Source: an uncultured Bacilli bacterium
GTDB taxonomy: Bacteria; Bacillota_I; Bacilli_A; RF39; UBA660
DNA length: 21,069 nucleotides
Assembly: GCA_947625315.1 (NCBI GenBank)
Contig: CANQOE010000002.1
Span: forward strand, 1-21,069
Direction of reading: 5' to 3'
Positions 1-7,712 of this stretch are shown piece after piece. The notes under the pieces are model-generated. The model did no database searches. It was not told where the DNA came from and saw nothing but the letters and a program-made list of their open reading frames with translations. Made by a program: the position numbers and the translations under genes. Positions within the stretch are counted from its first letter, which is position 1. Each line of letters starts with the position of its first letter.

Positions 1-1
1 C

Positions 2-550
2 AGTTCTTCTCTCTTAATTGACCCAACTATGTTATTGACAGTTAATGATTGGAAGAAAATCATTCAAAAACCGAAGGAATTAAATTCTAAAAAATATGTT
101 TTAAATTGTTTTTTAGGAGAATTAGCAGAAGATAGAAAGAAAGCAATTTCAGATTTTGCTAAAAAAAATGACTGTGATATAATTGATGTGTTTGATATAA
201 ACAGTCCATTTTATAATATAGGACCAAGTGAATTTTTATATTTAGAAAAAAATGCTTTTCTTATTTGTACAGATTCTTTTCATTCATCAGTATTTTCTAT
301 ATTGTTTGATAGACCTTTTGTTGTCTTTGAAAGAGAATCAAAGACTTTAAAGGATATGTCATCAAGAATTGATAATTTATTAGAAAAATTTAAATTAAAA
401 AATAGAAAATATAATGGTAAAGAAATAACTAGTGATAATTTAAATCATGACTATAAAGATGCTTATAAGATTCTTGAAGATGAAAGAAAAAAAAGTGATG
501 AGTTTTTAAGAAAATCACTTGATATAAAGGAGGATATTCATGAAAAATAA
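2..550 (+). CDS. Polysaccharide pyruvyl transferase family protein, C-terminal part (5' end outside window)
   Basis: The reading frame is open from base 2, so the gene starts upstream; the first ATG in view (29) is internal, because the codons before it read SSSLLIDPTM, matching the DPTLLL-type segment common in this family. The key motif is TDSFHSSVFSILFDRPFVVF, the strongly conserved TDSFH block near the end of polysaccharide pyruvyl transferases (PF04230). The family transfers enolpyruvate from PEP to a sugar of a surface glycan, usually forming a pyruvate ketal, at the cytoplasmic side. The tail is charged and probably helical. It overlaps the next gene by 11 nt, and that gene's ribosome binding site AAGGAGG lies inside it, so the two are co-translated. 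Family assignment is firm; the sugar acceptor cannot be told from a C-terminal fragment. Confidence 0.82.
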   Translation, partial: SSSLLIDPTMLLTVNDWKKIIQKPKELNSKKYVLNCFLGELAEDRKKAISDFAKKNDCDIIDVFDINSPFYNIGPSEFLYLEKNAFLICTDSFHSSVFSILFDRPFVVFERESKTLKDMSSRIDNLLEKFKLKNRKYNGKEITSDNLNHDYKDAYKILEDERKKSDEFLRKSLDIKEDIHEK

Positions 551-2285
551 ATATACTGATGAAGTTAATTTTCAGATTTTGATAAGTTTATTAAAAGCCA
601 ATAATATAAAAAAAGTCATTGCTAGTCCTGGAACCACAAATATTAATTTTGTAGGAAGTATTCAAAATGATGATTATTTTGAAAAGTATTCTTGTGTTGA
701 TGAGCGTTCTGCTGCTTATATGGCTTGTGGCATGGCTGCTGAAAGTTTAGAACCAGTAGTTTTAGTTTGTACAGGGGCTACTGCTTCAAGAAATTATTTG
801 CCTGGATTAACAGAAGCATTTTATAGAAAATTACCTGTAATTGCTATTACTGCTGCTCAACATTTTGGTAGAGTTGGACAAAATGTTCCTCAAGTTATTG
901 ATAGAAGCGGACAACTAAATGATATAGTAAAGTTAAGTGTTCAAATTCCAGCCGTCCATTCAGAAGAAGACAAATGGGATTGTAATTTAAAAATTAATAA
1001 TGCTTTAATGGAATGCAGAAGAAATGGCGGAGGACCTGTTCATATTAATATTGCTACAACTTATAGTGAAAATTTTAATGTTGAAAAGTTACCTGATACG
1101 AGAGTAATTAAAAGAATTGAATATTTTGATAAATTACCCGAATTAAAAAATAAAAAAATAGCTATTTTTGTTGGAAATCATCAAAAATTTAGTAAAGATT
1201 TAACTGAGGCTATTGATTTATTCTGTGAAAAATATAATTCTGTAGTTTTATGTGATAGAACTAGTAACTATTTTGGAAAATATAAAATAATTGGAAATAT
1301 TTTAACTGACCAGTCACAATATAATTCTAATGTAAAAACTATGGATATACTAATTGATATTGGTAATGTTTCAGGTGCTTATTTAAGTATAGCACCTAAA
1401 GAGGTTTGGCGAGTAAATTTAGATGGTGAAATAAGAGATTATTCTAAAAAAACAACTTATGTTTTTCAAATGAATGAATTAGATTTCTTTAATAGATATA
1501 ATTCTATTTCAAATAGTAATAGTGATACATCATATTATAATAATTGGAAAATGGAAGTTGATAAGTTAAGAAATAATCTTGATGATAATAGTTTACCTTT
1601 TTCTAATATTTGGATTGCTAAAAATACTATAAATTTACTACCAGAAGGAGCAATACTTCACTTGGGAATACTTAATAGTTTAAGGTCTTGGAATTTTTTT
1701 GATACCGATAAAAAAATATATGGATATTCAAATACTGGTGGTTTTGGAATTGATGGTTGTACATCTTCTTTGATTGGAGCATCACTTGCTAATCCTAATA
1801 AAAATATATATGGAGTAATTGGAGATTTATCTTTCTTTTATGATATGAATTCTATTGGAAATAGATATGTTGGAAATAATATAAGACTAATGATAATCAA
1901 TAATGGTTGTGGAACAGAATTTCATAATTATAATCATCCTGGTTCTAGATGTTTTGGAGAGGATGTTGGAAAGTTTATAGCAGCTGATGGACACTTTGGT
2001 AATAAATCAAAAACTCTTTTAAAAAATTATGCTGAGGCTTTAGGATTTAAATATATATCAGCATCAAATAAAGAGGAATATTTAAATAATGTAAATGACT
2101 TTATTTTAGGAGAGAGTGATAAATCCATTATCTTTGAGATATTTACAAATGCTGATGATGAAAGTAATGCAGTAAAAGTTATTCATAATATAGAAAAGCA
2201 AAATACTGTTCTTGTAAAACAAGCAATAAAAAAAGTTATTGGAGAGAAGGGAACTGAAAAACTAAAAAAAATATTAAGGAAGTGA
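540..2285 (+). CDS. MenD-like thiamine-diphosphate-dependent enzyme of the polysaccharide locus
   Basis: The 581-residue protein has the three-domain layout of ThDP enzymes and is close in length to MenD (about 550). The N-terminal PYR domain shows SPGTTN (29-34), comparable with SPGSRS/N in MenD, and VDERSAAY with Glu55 at the position of the cofactor-activating glutamate. A GTGATAS-like stretch (CTGATASRN) follows. The C-terminal PP domain carries GDLSFFYDMN (from residue 428) and a downstream NN, the ThDP/Mg2+ motif, followed by GCGTEFHNYNHPG. MenD itself adds 2-oxoglutarate to isochorismate in menaquinone synthesis, but no other men gene is visible and the gene overlaps a pyruvyl transferase, so a role in making or modifying a 2-oxoacid-derived glycan building block is more likely. 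That role is inferred; the reaction is unknown. The start is set by AAAGGAGG 8 nt upstream. Acetolactate-synthase or phosphonopyruvate-decarboxylase activity is less likely on motif grounds. Confidence 0.85.
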   Translation: MKNKYTDEVNFQILISLLKANNIKKVIASPGTTNINFVGSIQNDDYFEKYSCVDERSAAYMACGMAAESLEPVVLVCTGATASRNYLPGLTEAFYRKLPVIAITAAQHFGRVGQNVPQVIDRSGQLNDIVKLSVQIPAVHSEEDKWDCNLKINNALMECRRNGGGPVHINIATTYSENFNVEKLPDTRVIKRIEYFDKLPELKNKKIAIFVGNHQKFSKDLTEAIDLFCEKYNSVVLCDRTSNYFGKYKIIGNILTDQSQYNSNVKTMDILIDIGNVSGAYLSIAPKEVWRVNLDGEIRDYSKKTTYVFQMNELDFFNRYNSISNSNSDTSYYNNWKMEVDKLRNNLDDNSLPFSNIWIAKNTINLLPEGAILHLGILNSLRSWNFFDTDKKIYGYSNTGGFGIDGCTSSLIGASLANPNKNIYGVIGDLSFFYDMNSIGNRYVGNNIRLMIINNGCGTEFHNYNHPGSRCFGEDVGKFIAADGHFGNKSKTLLKNYAEALGFKYISASNKEEYLNNVNDFILGESDKSIIFEIFTNADDESNAVKVIHNIEKQNTVLVKQAIKKVIGEKGTEKLKKILRK

Positions 2286-2289
2286 TAAG

Positions 2290-3825
2290 GTGAGTAGTAG
2301 TACTCAAAGGAAAACTGGTGTGATATTATCGTATGTTTCTTTAATAGTAACGATTGTTATTCAACTTTTGTATACTCCAGTTTTAGTAAGAACTTTAGGA
2401 CAAAGTGAATATGGTATTTATTCACTTGTTGCTAATATAATAGGTTATTTAACTCTACTTGATTTTGGGTTTGGAAATGCCATAACTGTTTTTACAGCAA
2501 AGTATCGAGCCAAGAAACAATATGAAGAAGAAAAAAAATTGCATGGAACAGTTGCAATATTATTTAATATTATAGGAATTATAACAATTTTTTTAGGGCT
2601 AGTTTTATATTTTAATGTTCAAAATATATTTGGTGCTAGCATGACAGTTAGTGAGATTCAAAAAATGAAAATTATGATGTTAATTTTAACATTTAATTTA
2701 GCTATAACATTTTCATTTAGTATATATTCATCAATTATAACTGCTTATGAAAAATTTATTTATCAAAAAGTTAAAGCAATTATTGCATCAATTATTAAAC
2801 CATTGATAATGTTACCATTACTATTTTTAGGATTTAAATCTATTACAATGTGTGTTGTAATTACAATTATTAATTTATTTGTATTAATTACTAATTATAT
2901 TTTTTGTAAAAGGAAATTAAAAATTAAAATTAGATATAATGGAATTGATAAAAAAATTCTAAAGATGGTATTTGGATATTCATTTTTCATATTTTTAAAT
3001 ATAATAGTTGATAAAGCCAATTATAGTGTAGACCCTGTTATTTTAGGAACTTTGTATGGTACATCTGTTGTATCGATTTATTCAATAGCTAGCAATTTAG
3101 ACCAATTTTTTATAAATATATCAACTGCTGTTAGTGGTGTATTTTTACCAAAGATGGCTAAACTTGTAGTTGAAAAAGTAGATGCAAAAGTTTTAACCAA
3201 TGAATTTATTAAAGTAGGAAGAATTCAATATTATATTATATTTTTAATATGTAGCGGTTTTATATTGGTAGGTAAGACATTTATTAATTTATGGGTAGGA
3301 AATGTTTATAATGATGCGTATTATATTACTTTATGTTTAATTATACCAGCATGTGTACCGTTGATTCAAAATATTGGATTAAGTATAATGGAAGCCATGA
3401 ATAAACATAAATTTAGAGCTTTAGTTACGTTTATCATGTCAGTATTCAATATAGTTATAAGTATATTTTTAGCAAAAAAATATGGAGCAATTGGGGCTGC
3501 AATTGGTACTACTATTTCAATAGTTCTTTGTAATTGTATAATAATGAATATATATTATTATAAAGTAATAAAAATTAATGTTATTGAATTTTGGAAAAAT
3601 ATATTAAAAATGACAAGTTATTTTCTTATTCCTTTAGGAATAACATTAATTATTATGTATATAACGAAATTTAATGGAGTATTGAATTTATTAGTATATG
3701 GTTTTATCTATACAATATTATATATATTAATATGTTATTTTGTAGTATTTAATGATTATGAAAAAGATTTAGTAGATGATTTTTTAATAAAAATAAAGTT
3801 AAAAAAGAAAAAAAATAAAGATTAA
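2290..3825 (+). CDS. wzx: Wzx-type oligosaccharide flippase (MOP/PST superfamily)
   Basis: This 511-residue protein is almost entirely hydrophobic, with about 12-14 predicted membrane helices, as in Wzx/PST transporters. The N-terminus has the family hallmark YTPVLVRTLGQSEYGIYSL followed by LLDFGFGNAI, and there is a mid-protein FINLWVG segment also common in the family. It would flip undecaprenyl-diphosphate-linked repeat units across the cytoplasmic membrane. The start is GTG at 2290, five bases after the stop of the preceding gene, with AAGGAAG overlapping that gene's end; the sequence from this start (T-G-V-I-L-S-Y) matches the usual family start, so the GTG is preferred over any downstream ATG. 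It defines the region as a Wzx-dependent polysaccharide locus, although no Wzy polymerase is recognisable in the window. Confidence 0.9.
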   Translation: MSSSTQRKTGVILSYVSLIVTIVIQLLYTPVLVRTLGQSEYGIYSLVANIIGYLTLLDFGFGNAITVFTAKYRAKKQYEEEKKLHGTVAILFNIIGIITIFLGLVLYFNVQNIFGASMTVSEIQKMKIMMLILTFNLAITFSFSIYSSIITAYEKFIYQKVKAIIASIIKPLIMLPLLFLGFKSITMCVVITIINLFVLITNYIFCKRKLKIKIRYNGIDKKILKMVFGYSFFIFLNIIVDKANYSVDPVILGTLYGTSVVSIYSIASNLDQFFINISTAVSGVFLPKMAKLVVEKVDAKVLTNEFIKVGRIQYYIIFLICSGFILVGKTFINLWVGNVYNDAYYITLCLIIPACVPLIQNIGLSIMEAMNKHKFRALVTFIMSVFNIVISIFLAKKYGAIGAAIGTTISIVLCNCIIMNIYYYKVIKINVIEFWKNILKMTSYFLIPLGITLIIMYITKFNGVLNLLVYGFIYTILYILICYFVVFNDYEKDLVDDFLIKIKLKKKKNKD

Positions 3826-3857
3826 TTTATTAAAAAATTACAAATATTTTTAAAATT

Positions 3858-3885
3858 TTGAAATTAATAATAGTTTAAATATAAA
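3858..3885 (+). promoter_or_regulatory. Candidate sigma-A promoter upstream of the first acyltransferase
   Basis: TTGAAA (3858-3863) and TATAAA (3880-3885) are separated by 16 nt in the 68-nt gap after wzx. A start near 3892 would give a 5' UTR of about 17 nt, just enough to hold GGGAG before ATG 3909. The region is extremely AT-rich, so a chance match is quite possible. Confidence 0.35.
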
Positions 3886-3908
3886 AAAAAGAGATGGGAG
3901 TTATAATT

Positions 3909-4937
3909 ATGAAAAAAGTTAATTTAAAGTCAACCTCAAAGGGAGAAAATAAAAATAACAATGTAAAAAAGAAAGAAAAAAACTATAAAATTCAAATGTT
4001 AAGAGCATTTGCAATTATAATGGTATTACTCAGTCATACATCTCCAGATGGATGGATTTTCAAAGTTTATTGCAGACCAATTTGTAATTTAAGTGTAGGA
4101 GTTTTTGTATTTTTGTCCGGATATTTAACAAAAACAGAAAATGAAAATTGGTTTTCATTTTGTAAAAAACGAATATTAAAAGTTCTAATACCTTATATTA
4201 TATGGTCACTTTTATATAGTTTCTTTAGTTATAAAGACCTAAATCAAGTTTTGTTTAATTTAATAACTACAAAATCTGCAGGAACTTTATATTATATTTT
4301 TGTATATATTCAATTAGTATTATTAACTCCAGTGCTATCTAAGATAATTAAATCAAAATATCGATGGACAGTTTGGCTTATTTCACCAATATCACTTTTA
4401 ATTTTTAAATATTACTTTTTAATAAGTGGAGTTGAAATGAATTATTATGTATCTTTGATTTGGGATGTTTGTAGTTTAGGCTGGATATCATATTATTATT
4501 TAGGATTATTAATAGGAAATAAATTAACTAAGATTAAATTTAATTATAAAGCGGTGTTAGTATTATTTATAATTTCAATTCCATTACAAATGTTAGAAGG
4601 TTATTGGTTCCATATTATGGGAGACTTTAATTGTGGAACCCAATTAAAATTTACTAGTTTAATTTCATCTTCTTTATTTTCAATACTTTGCTATTATTAT
4701 ATAACAAATGATAAATATAAATATAAGAATAAATTATTAGTATTTATTGGGGATTGTTCTTTTGGAATATATCTATCCATGATTTTTGTAATTCGTATTT
4801 TGATAAAATTAAAAGTTTATTCATATTTACCTTTTGGAATTAGTTCTTTAGTTGTTTTATTAATTTGCATATTAGGTATTGCTATTGGCAAGAAAATATT
4901 AGGAGAAAAATTTAGTAAATATCTTGGGTTATCGTAA
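3909..4937 (+). CDS. Membrane-bound acyltransferase, acyltransferase-3 family (copy 1)
   Basis: A polytopic protein of 342 residues from ATG 3909, with about ten membrane helices. After a lysine/asparagine-rich cytoplasmic head it reads KIQMLRAFAIIMVLLSHT (27-44), the diagnostic first helix of acyltransferase-3 proteins (PF01757, OafA/WecH type), with Arg32 and the likely catalytic His43. VGVFVFLSGYL and YYLGLLIG are further family features. Such enzymes O-acylate (usually acetylate) sugars of surface glycans with acyl-CoA-derived groups. ATG 3909 is preferred to the in-frame ATG 3894 because GATGGGAG ends 8 nt before it, whereas 3894 has no ribosome binding site. The next two genes encode acyl-CoA-type enzymes, which suggests, but does not prove, that they supply its donor. 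It is paralogous to the product at 12162-13133. Confidence 0.88.
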   Translation: MKKVNLKSTSKGENKNNNVKKKEKNYKIQMLRAFAIIMVLLSHTSPDGWIFKVYCRPICNLSVGVFVFLSGYLTKTENENWFSFCKKRILKVLIPYIIWSLLYSFFSYKDLNQVLFNLITTKSAGTLYYIFVYIQLVLLTPVLSKIIKSKYRWTVWLISPISLLIFKYYFLISGVEMNYYVSLIWDVCSLGWISYYYLGLLIGNKLTKIKFNYKAVLVLFIISIPLQMLEGYWFHIMGDFNCGTQLKFTSLISSSLFSILCYYYITNDKYKYKNKLLVFIGDCSFGIYLSMIFVIRILIKLKVYSYLPFGISSLVVLLICILGIAIGKKILGEKFSKYLGLS

Positions 4938-4949
4938 TAGGAGGATTTG

Positions 4950-6221
4950 ATGAGAGAGTTTAAAAAAGTTACAGTAATTGGAGCCAATGGGGCTGTTGGA
5001 AGTGGAGTATCAGGAATATTTGCATCTTTTGGAGGTGCTTTAGTTTATGTTGTTGCAAGAAGTAAGGAAAAAGCAGAAATTGCTAAAACTAAGGCTAGCA
5101 AATCGGTTAAAGCCTCATCTATTGAAGAAAGAATAGTTCCTAAAACTTATGATGATTTAAAATTTTGTATTGAAGAATCTGATTTAATATTTGAATCAGT
5201 TGCTGAAAATTTAGAGATAAAAAAAGAAATTCATGAAACGATAGCAAAATATGCTAAAGAAGGAACGATAATAGGAACAGGAACTTCTGGTCTTTCAATT
5301 AATGAACTTAAAGAATGTTATCCTAACTATTTAAAGAAAACTTTTTTTGGTATTCATTTTTTTAATCCTCCATATAGTTTAACTTTATGTGAACTTATAC
5401 CTACTAAAGATAATAATGATAAGTCTACTTTGGAATTAGAAGAATACTTAGAAAAAAAATTATTTCGAAAAGTTATAAAAGTTAAAGATGTTCCAGCATT
5501 TTTAGGAAATCGTATAGGTTTTAGATTTATGAATATGGCATTAGAATATGCTTATAAATATCAAGATGAAGGTGGGATTGATTATATAGATTCAATATTA
5601 GGACCATACACTGGTAGAAACATGCCACCTCTTGCAACAGTTGATTTTGTTGGCTTAGATATTCATAAGGCTATTGTTGATAATATATATGAAAGTATAA
5701 AAGATGATAATTTTAAATTGCCAGAATATGTTAATGATTTAGTTAAAGAAAATAAAATCGGTTTAAAAGTGAATGAGGGACTATATAAAAAATCTGAAGA
5801 TTCTAACTTAGTTTATGATATAAAAACTAATAGTTATAGAGAAATACAAAAATATAACTTTAACTTTAAAGAAAAAGCAATAGAAGAATTTAAAAAGGCT
5901 AATTATAAAGAAGGATTTAATTATATTAAAAATGATACTTCTTCTGAAAGTAAAATTTGTTTGACCTTTCTTTTAGATTATATAGTTTATGCAATTGAAT
6001 TATCTAAAGAAATAAGTGAAAAAATTGAAGATGCTGACATTGCTATGGTATGTGGTTTTAATTGGCTTCCACCTCTTTCCTTAATTGAAGTTTTAGGTGG
6101 TAAAGATGAAGTAATAAAATTATGTTGTAAATATCTAGAAAAGAAAAATTATAAAAAGGTATTTGAAGAAATTATTTCTAGTAAATATGATTATCGAAGT
6201 TTTATAAGGGCAAAGGAATAG
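4950..6221 (+). CDS. 3-hydroxyacyl-CoA dehydrogenase family protein
   Basis: The 423-residue protein begins with a Rossmann NAD-binding domain (VTVIGANGAVGSG, 7-19) and continues with 3HCDH dimerisation domains. The catalytic set of the family is present: Ser113 in GTSGLS, His136 in GIHFFNPP, Glu148 in CELIP and Asn187 in GNRIGFR. The last 110 residues resemble the second 3HCDH repeat (DADIAMVCGFNWLPP). It is longer than the 282-residue hydroxybutyryl-CoA dehydrogenases and lacks the hydratase domain of FadB. It should interconvert 3-hydroxyacyl-CoA and 3-oxoacyl-CoA with NAD. ATG 4950 is chosen over the overlapping TTG 4947 because of AGGAGG at 4939-4944. It sits 12 bases after the acyltransferase and 8 before the thiolase, so the three genes form one transcript. 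Its placement in a glycan locus, not a fatty-acid cluster, is the odd point. Confidence 0.88.
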   Translation: MREFKKVTVIGANGAVGSGVSGIFASFGGALVYVVARSKEKAEIAKTKASKSVKASSIEERIVPKTYDDLKFCIEESDLIFESVAENLEIKKEIHETIAKYAKEGTIIGTGTSGLSINELKECYPNYLKKTFFGIHFFNPPYSLTLCELIPTKDNNDKSTLELEEYLEKKLFRKVIKVKDVPAFLGNRIGFRFMNMALEYAYKYQDEGGIDYIDSILGPYTGRNMPPLATVDFVGLDIHKAIVDNIYESIKDDNFKLPEYVNDLVKENKIGLKVNEGLYKKSEDSNLVYDIKTNSYREIQKYNFNFKEKAIEEFKKANYKEGFNYIKNDTSSESKICLTFLLDYIVYAIELSKEISEKIEDADIAMVCGFNWLPPLSLIEVLGGKDEVIKLCCKYLEKKNYKKVFEEIISSKYDYRSFIRAKE

Positions 6222-6229
6222 GAGAATTT

Positions 6230-7480
6230 ATGAGAGATGTTTATGTTTTAGGAGGAGTTCAAACAGATTTTGAAAGAAATTTTAAAAAAGAGGGTAAAGG
6301 AGTATTAGCCTTATTAAAAGAAGTAAGTGATGATTTATTTGAAAAAACAATTATTAAAGAGCAAGATGTTAGAGATTTAAATAAAAAAAATAAAATTGCT
6401 TTATTTATTGGCAATTTTGCAGCAGAATACTATATTAATCAAGGACATTTAGGTCCATTGATGACAGAAGTTAATGATTGTTTTTATGGAGTACCATCAG
6501 CGAGATATGAAGCAGCCTGTTCTTCTAGTTCCGTTGCTATAGATGCAGCAATTACAAAAGTAAAATCTGGTGATTATGATGTTGCAATTGTAATTGGTTT
6601 TGAACTTATGAAAACAGTTAATTCGAAAGTTGGAGGAGATTTTTTAGGACGAGCAGCTTTATATGATGTTGAAGCAAAAGGAATAGAATTCCCTTTTCCA
6701 AAATTGTTTGGTAAATTAGCAGAAGAAACTATTAAAAAATATAATTTAGATGAAAAAAGATATTATGATAATTTAGCAAGTATTTCAGTAATTAATTATA
6801 GCAATGCTAAAAGAAATCCAAATGCTCAAACAAGAAAATGGTTTATGGATAAATTACAAGCGAATAGTAGAGGTATTGAAACAAACGCATATGTTGGAAC
6901 ATTAGCAATTTCTGATTGTTCTCAAGTAACAGATGGTGCTGCTTGTGTAGTCTTTGGAAGTGAAGAATTTTTAAAAAGTAAAAAAGAAAACTTAAATGAT
7001 TATCCAATTGTAAAAGGATATGGACATAGAACAGCACCATTTATTTTTGAAAATAAAATAAAAGAAAGTAAAAATAACAATTATATTTTACCATGGACAA
7101 GACAAGCGGTAGTTGATGCATATGAAAGAGCTAATTTAAGTGTAGATGATATTGATGTATTTGAAACACATGATTGTTTTACATCAAGTGAATATATGGC
7201 AATTTCAGCCTTTGGCATTACAGAACCAGGACAAGAATATGAAGCAATAGAAAGTGGTAAGATAGCCTTTGATGGGGAGAAGCCAATCAATCCTAGTGGT
7301 GGTTTAATTGGATGTGGTCATCCAGTAGGAGCAACTGGTGCTAGAATGATGTTGGACCTTTATAAACAAGTAACTAATCAAGCAGGAGAATATCAAATAA
7401 AAAATGTTAAAAATGCTATGATGTTAAATTTAGGTGGTACAGCAACTACTAATTATTGCTTTATAATTGGTAAAAAATAA
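6230..7480 (+). CDS. Thiolase family protein (SCP-x/acetyl-CoA acyltransferase-like)
   Basis: The 416-residue product has the thiolase fold signatures: nucleophilic Cys97 in EAACSSSSVAIDAA, His314 in ETHDCFTSSEY, and the C-terminal GCGHPVGATGARM with Cys362 and His364, then NLGGTATTNYCFIIG at the end. The HDCF plus GHP pattern is that of the SCP-2/SCP-x-type thiolase branch. Such enzymes make or cleave 3-oxoacyl-CoA; condensing two acetyl-CoA would give acetoacetyl-CoA, which the adjacent dehydrogenase could reduce to 3-hydroxybutyryl-CoA. That pathway is inferred from order and spacing. The start has AGGAG about six bases upstream. The last 94 codons and all downstream leader sequence recur in decayed form at 8649-9123, so this gene took part in a local duplication; this copy is intact. 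Confidence 0.9.
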   Translation: MRDVYVLGGVQTDFERNFKKEGKGVLALLKEVSDDLFEKTIIKEQDVRDLNKKNKIALFIGNFAAEYYINQGHLGPLMTEVNDCFYGVPSARYEAACSSSSVAIDAAITKVKSGDYDVAIVIGFELMKTVNSKVGGDFLGRAALYDVEAKGIEFPFPKLFGKLAEETIKKYNLDEKRYYDNLASISVINYSNAKRNPNAQTRKWFMDKLQANSRGIETNAYVGTLAISDCSQVTDGAACVVFGSEEFLKSKKENLNDYPIVKGYGHRTAPFIFENKIKESKNNNYILPWTRQAVVDAYERANLSVDDIDVFETHDCFTSSEYMAISAFGITEPGQEYEAIESGKIAFDGEKPINPSGGLIGCGHPVGATGARMMLDLYKQVTNQAGEYQIKNVKNAMMLNLGGTATTNYCFIIGKK

Positions 7481-7500
7481 AAATGTAAAATTGGAATTTA

Positions 7501-7529
7501 TTGATATCTATAATAATAGATGATATAAT
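7501..7529 (+). promoter_or_regulatory. Sigma-A promoter of the first G8 leader
   Basis: TTGATA (7501-7506) and a perfect TATAAT (7524-7529) are separated by exactly 17 nt, 20 bases downstream of the thiolase stop. Transcription would start near 7536 and give a leader of about 150 nt before the hairpin ends. The same promoter with the same spacing survives at 8923-8951 although the thiolase remnant before it has decayed, which supports function. Confidence 0.75.
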
Positions 7530-7570
7530 ACAATGTATTAAAAACGTATATAGAAAGGATTTGAAAAGTT

Positions 7571-7699
7571 ATGAGAAAGTTAACAATTAGTCAACCATGG
7601 GGGGGGCTTAGAGAAATAATTAGTGAACTATTTGCAATAGACGTGAAAAATTTGGTGAATAACCAGAATTTTTCGCGTTTTATTATGCAAAATAATTGA
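7571..7699 (+). CDS. Leader ORF 1 (42 aa) spanning the G8 tract and attenuator hairpin
   Basis: ATG 7571 is preceded by AAAGGA (about 11 nt upstream) and opens a 42-codon frame ending at TGA 7697-7699, 13 bases before the SDR start. The frame reads through the eight-G run as W-G-G-L and through the whole downstream hairpin. With seven G it would stop five codons later at TAA; with nine G it would stop at TAG two codons later, both well before the hairpin. The duplicated copy keeps the same start, stop and length without an indel, but six of eight changed codons alter the residue, so the open frame looks more important than the peptide sequence. No known peptide is recognised. A regulatory leader peptide is my inference; it may instead be an incidental frame over a structured leader. 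Confidence 0.45.
   Translation: MRKLTISQPWGGLREIISELFAIDVKNLVNNQNFSRFIMQNN
7579..7610 (+). promoter_or_regulatory. 32-nt G8 leader element, copy 1
   Basis: GTTAAC (7579-7584), five bases, GTCAAC (7590-7595), CAT, an eight-G run (7599-7606) and CTTA. The two hexamers form an imperfect inverted repeat with one mismatch and could fold as a small hairpin immediately before the G run. The same element with identical spacing occurs at 9001-9032 and 12023-12054. No other G run of this length exists in this very AT-rich window. Function is unknown: candidates are a slippage switch, an antitermination-factor site, or a protein-binding site. Confidence 0.75.
7641..7684 (+). terminator. Terminator-like attenuator hairpin of leader 1
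   Basis: CGTGAAAAATTTGGT (7642-7656) pairs with ACCAGAATTTTTCGCG (7662-7677) across a GAATA loop with one bulged A, followed by TTTTATTA. It lies between the promoter and the SDR start, so it would act as an attenuator. In the second copy a T-G pair of this stem becomes T-A on the 3' arm, so pairing is kept. Confidence 0.65.
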
Positions 7700-7712
7700 T
7701 AGGGGTGAAAAA

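Larger units (their letters stand above)
7199..7701 (+). repeat. Direct repeat, left (intact) copy: thiolase 3' end, promoter and leader
   Basis: This stretch matches 8649-9123 almost collinearly: the last 94 thiolase codons, the promoter, the leader with its G8 tract and its terminator. The left copy keeps the thiolase frame; the right copy has substitutions and a net loss of about 28 bases, mostly in the thiolase part. Homology ends just after the leader ORF stop (TTGATA). Confidence 0.9.

Noticed and set aside
540..2285. Phosphonopyruvate decarboxylase of an aminoethylphosphonate pathway.
   Set aside because: The SPGTTN and DERSA segments are MenD-like and no PEP mutase or AEP transaminase is in the window.
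6843..7290. Minus-strand open frames inside the thiolase.
   Set aside because: They lie opposite a gene with full catalytic motifs, have no ribosome binding sites and match no family.
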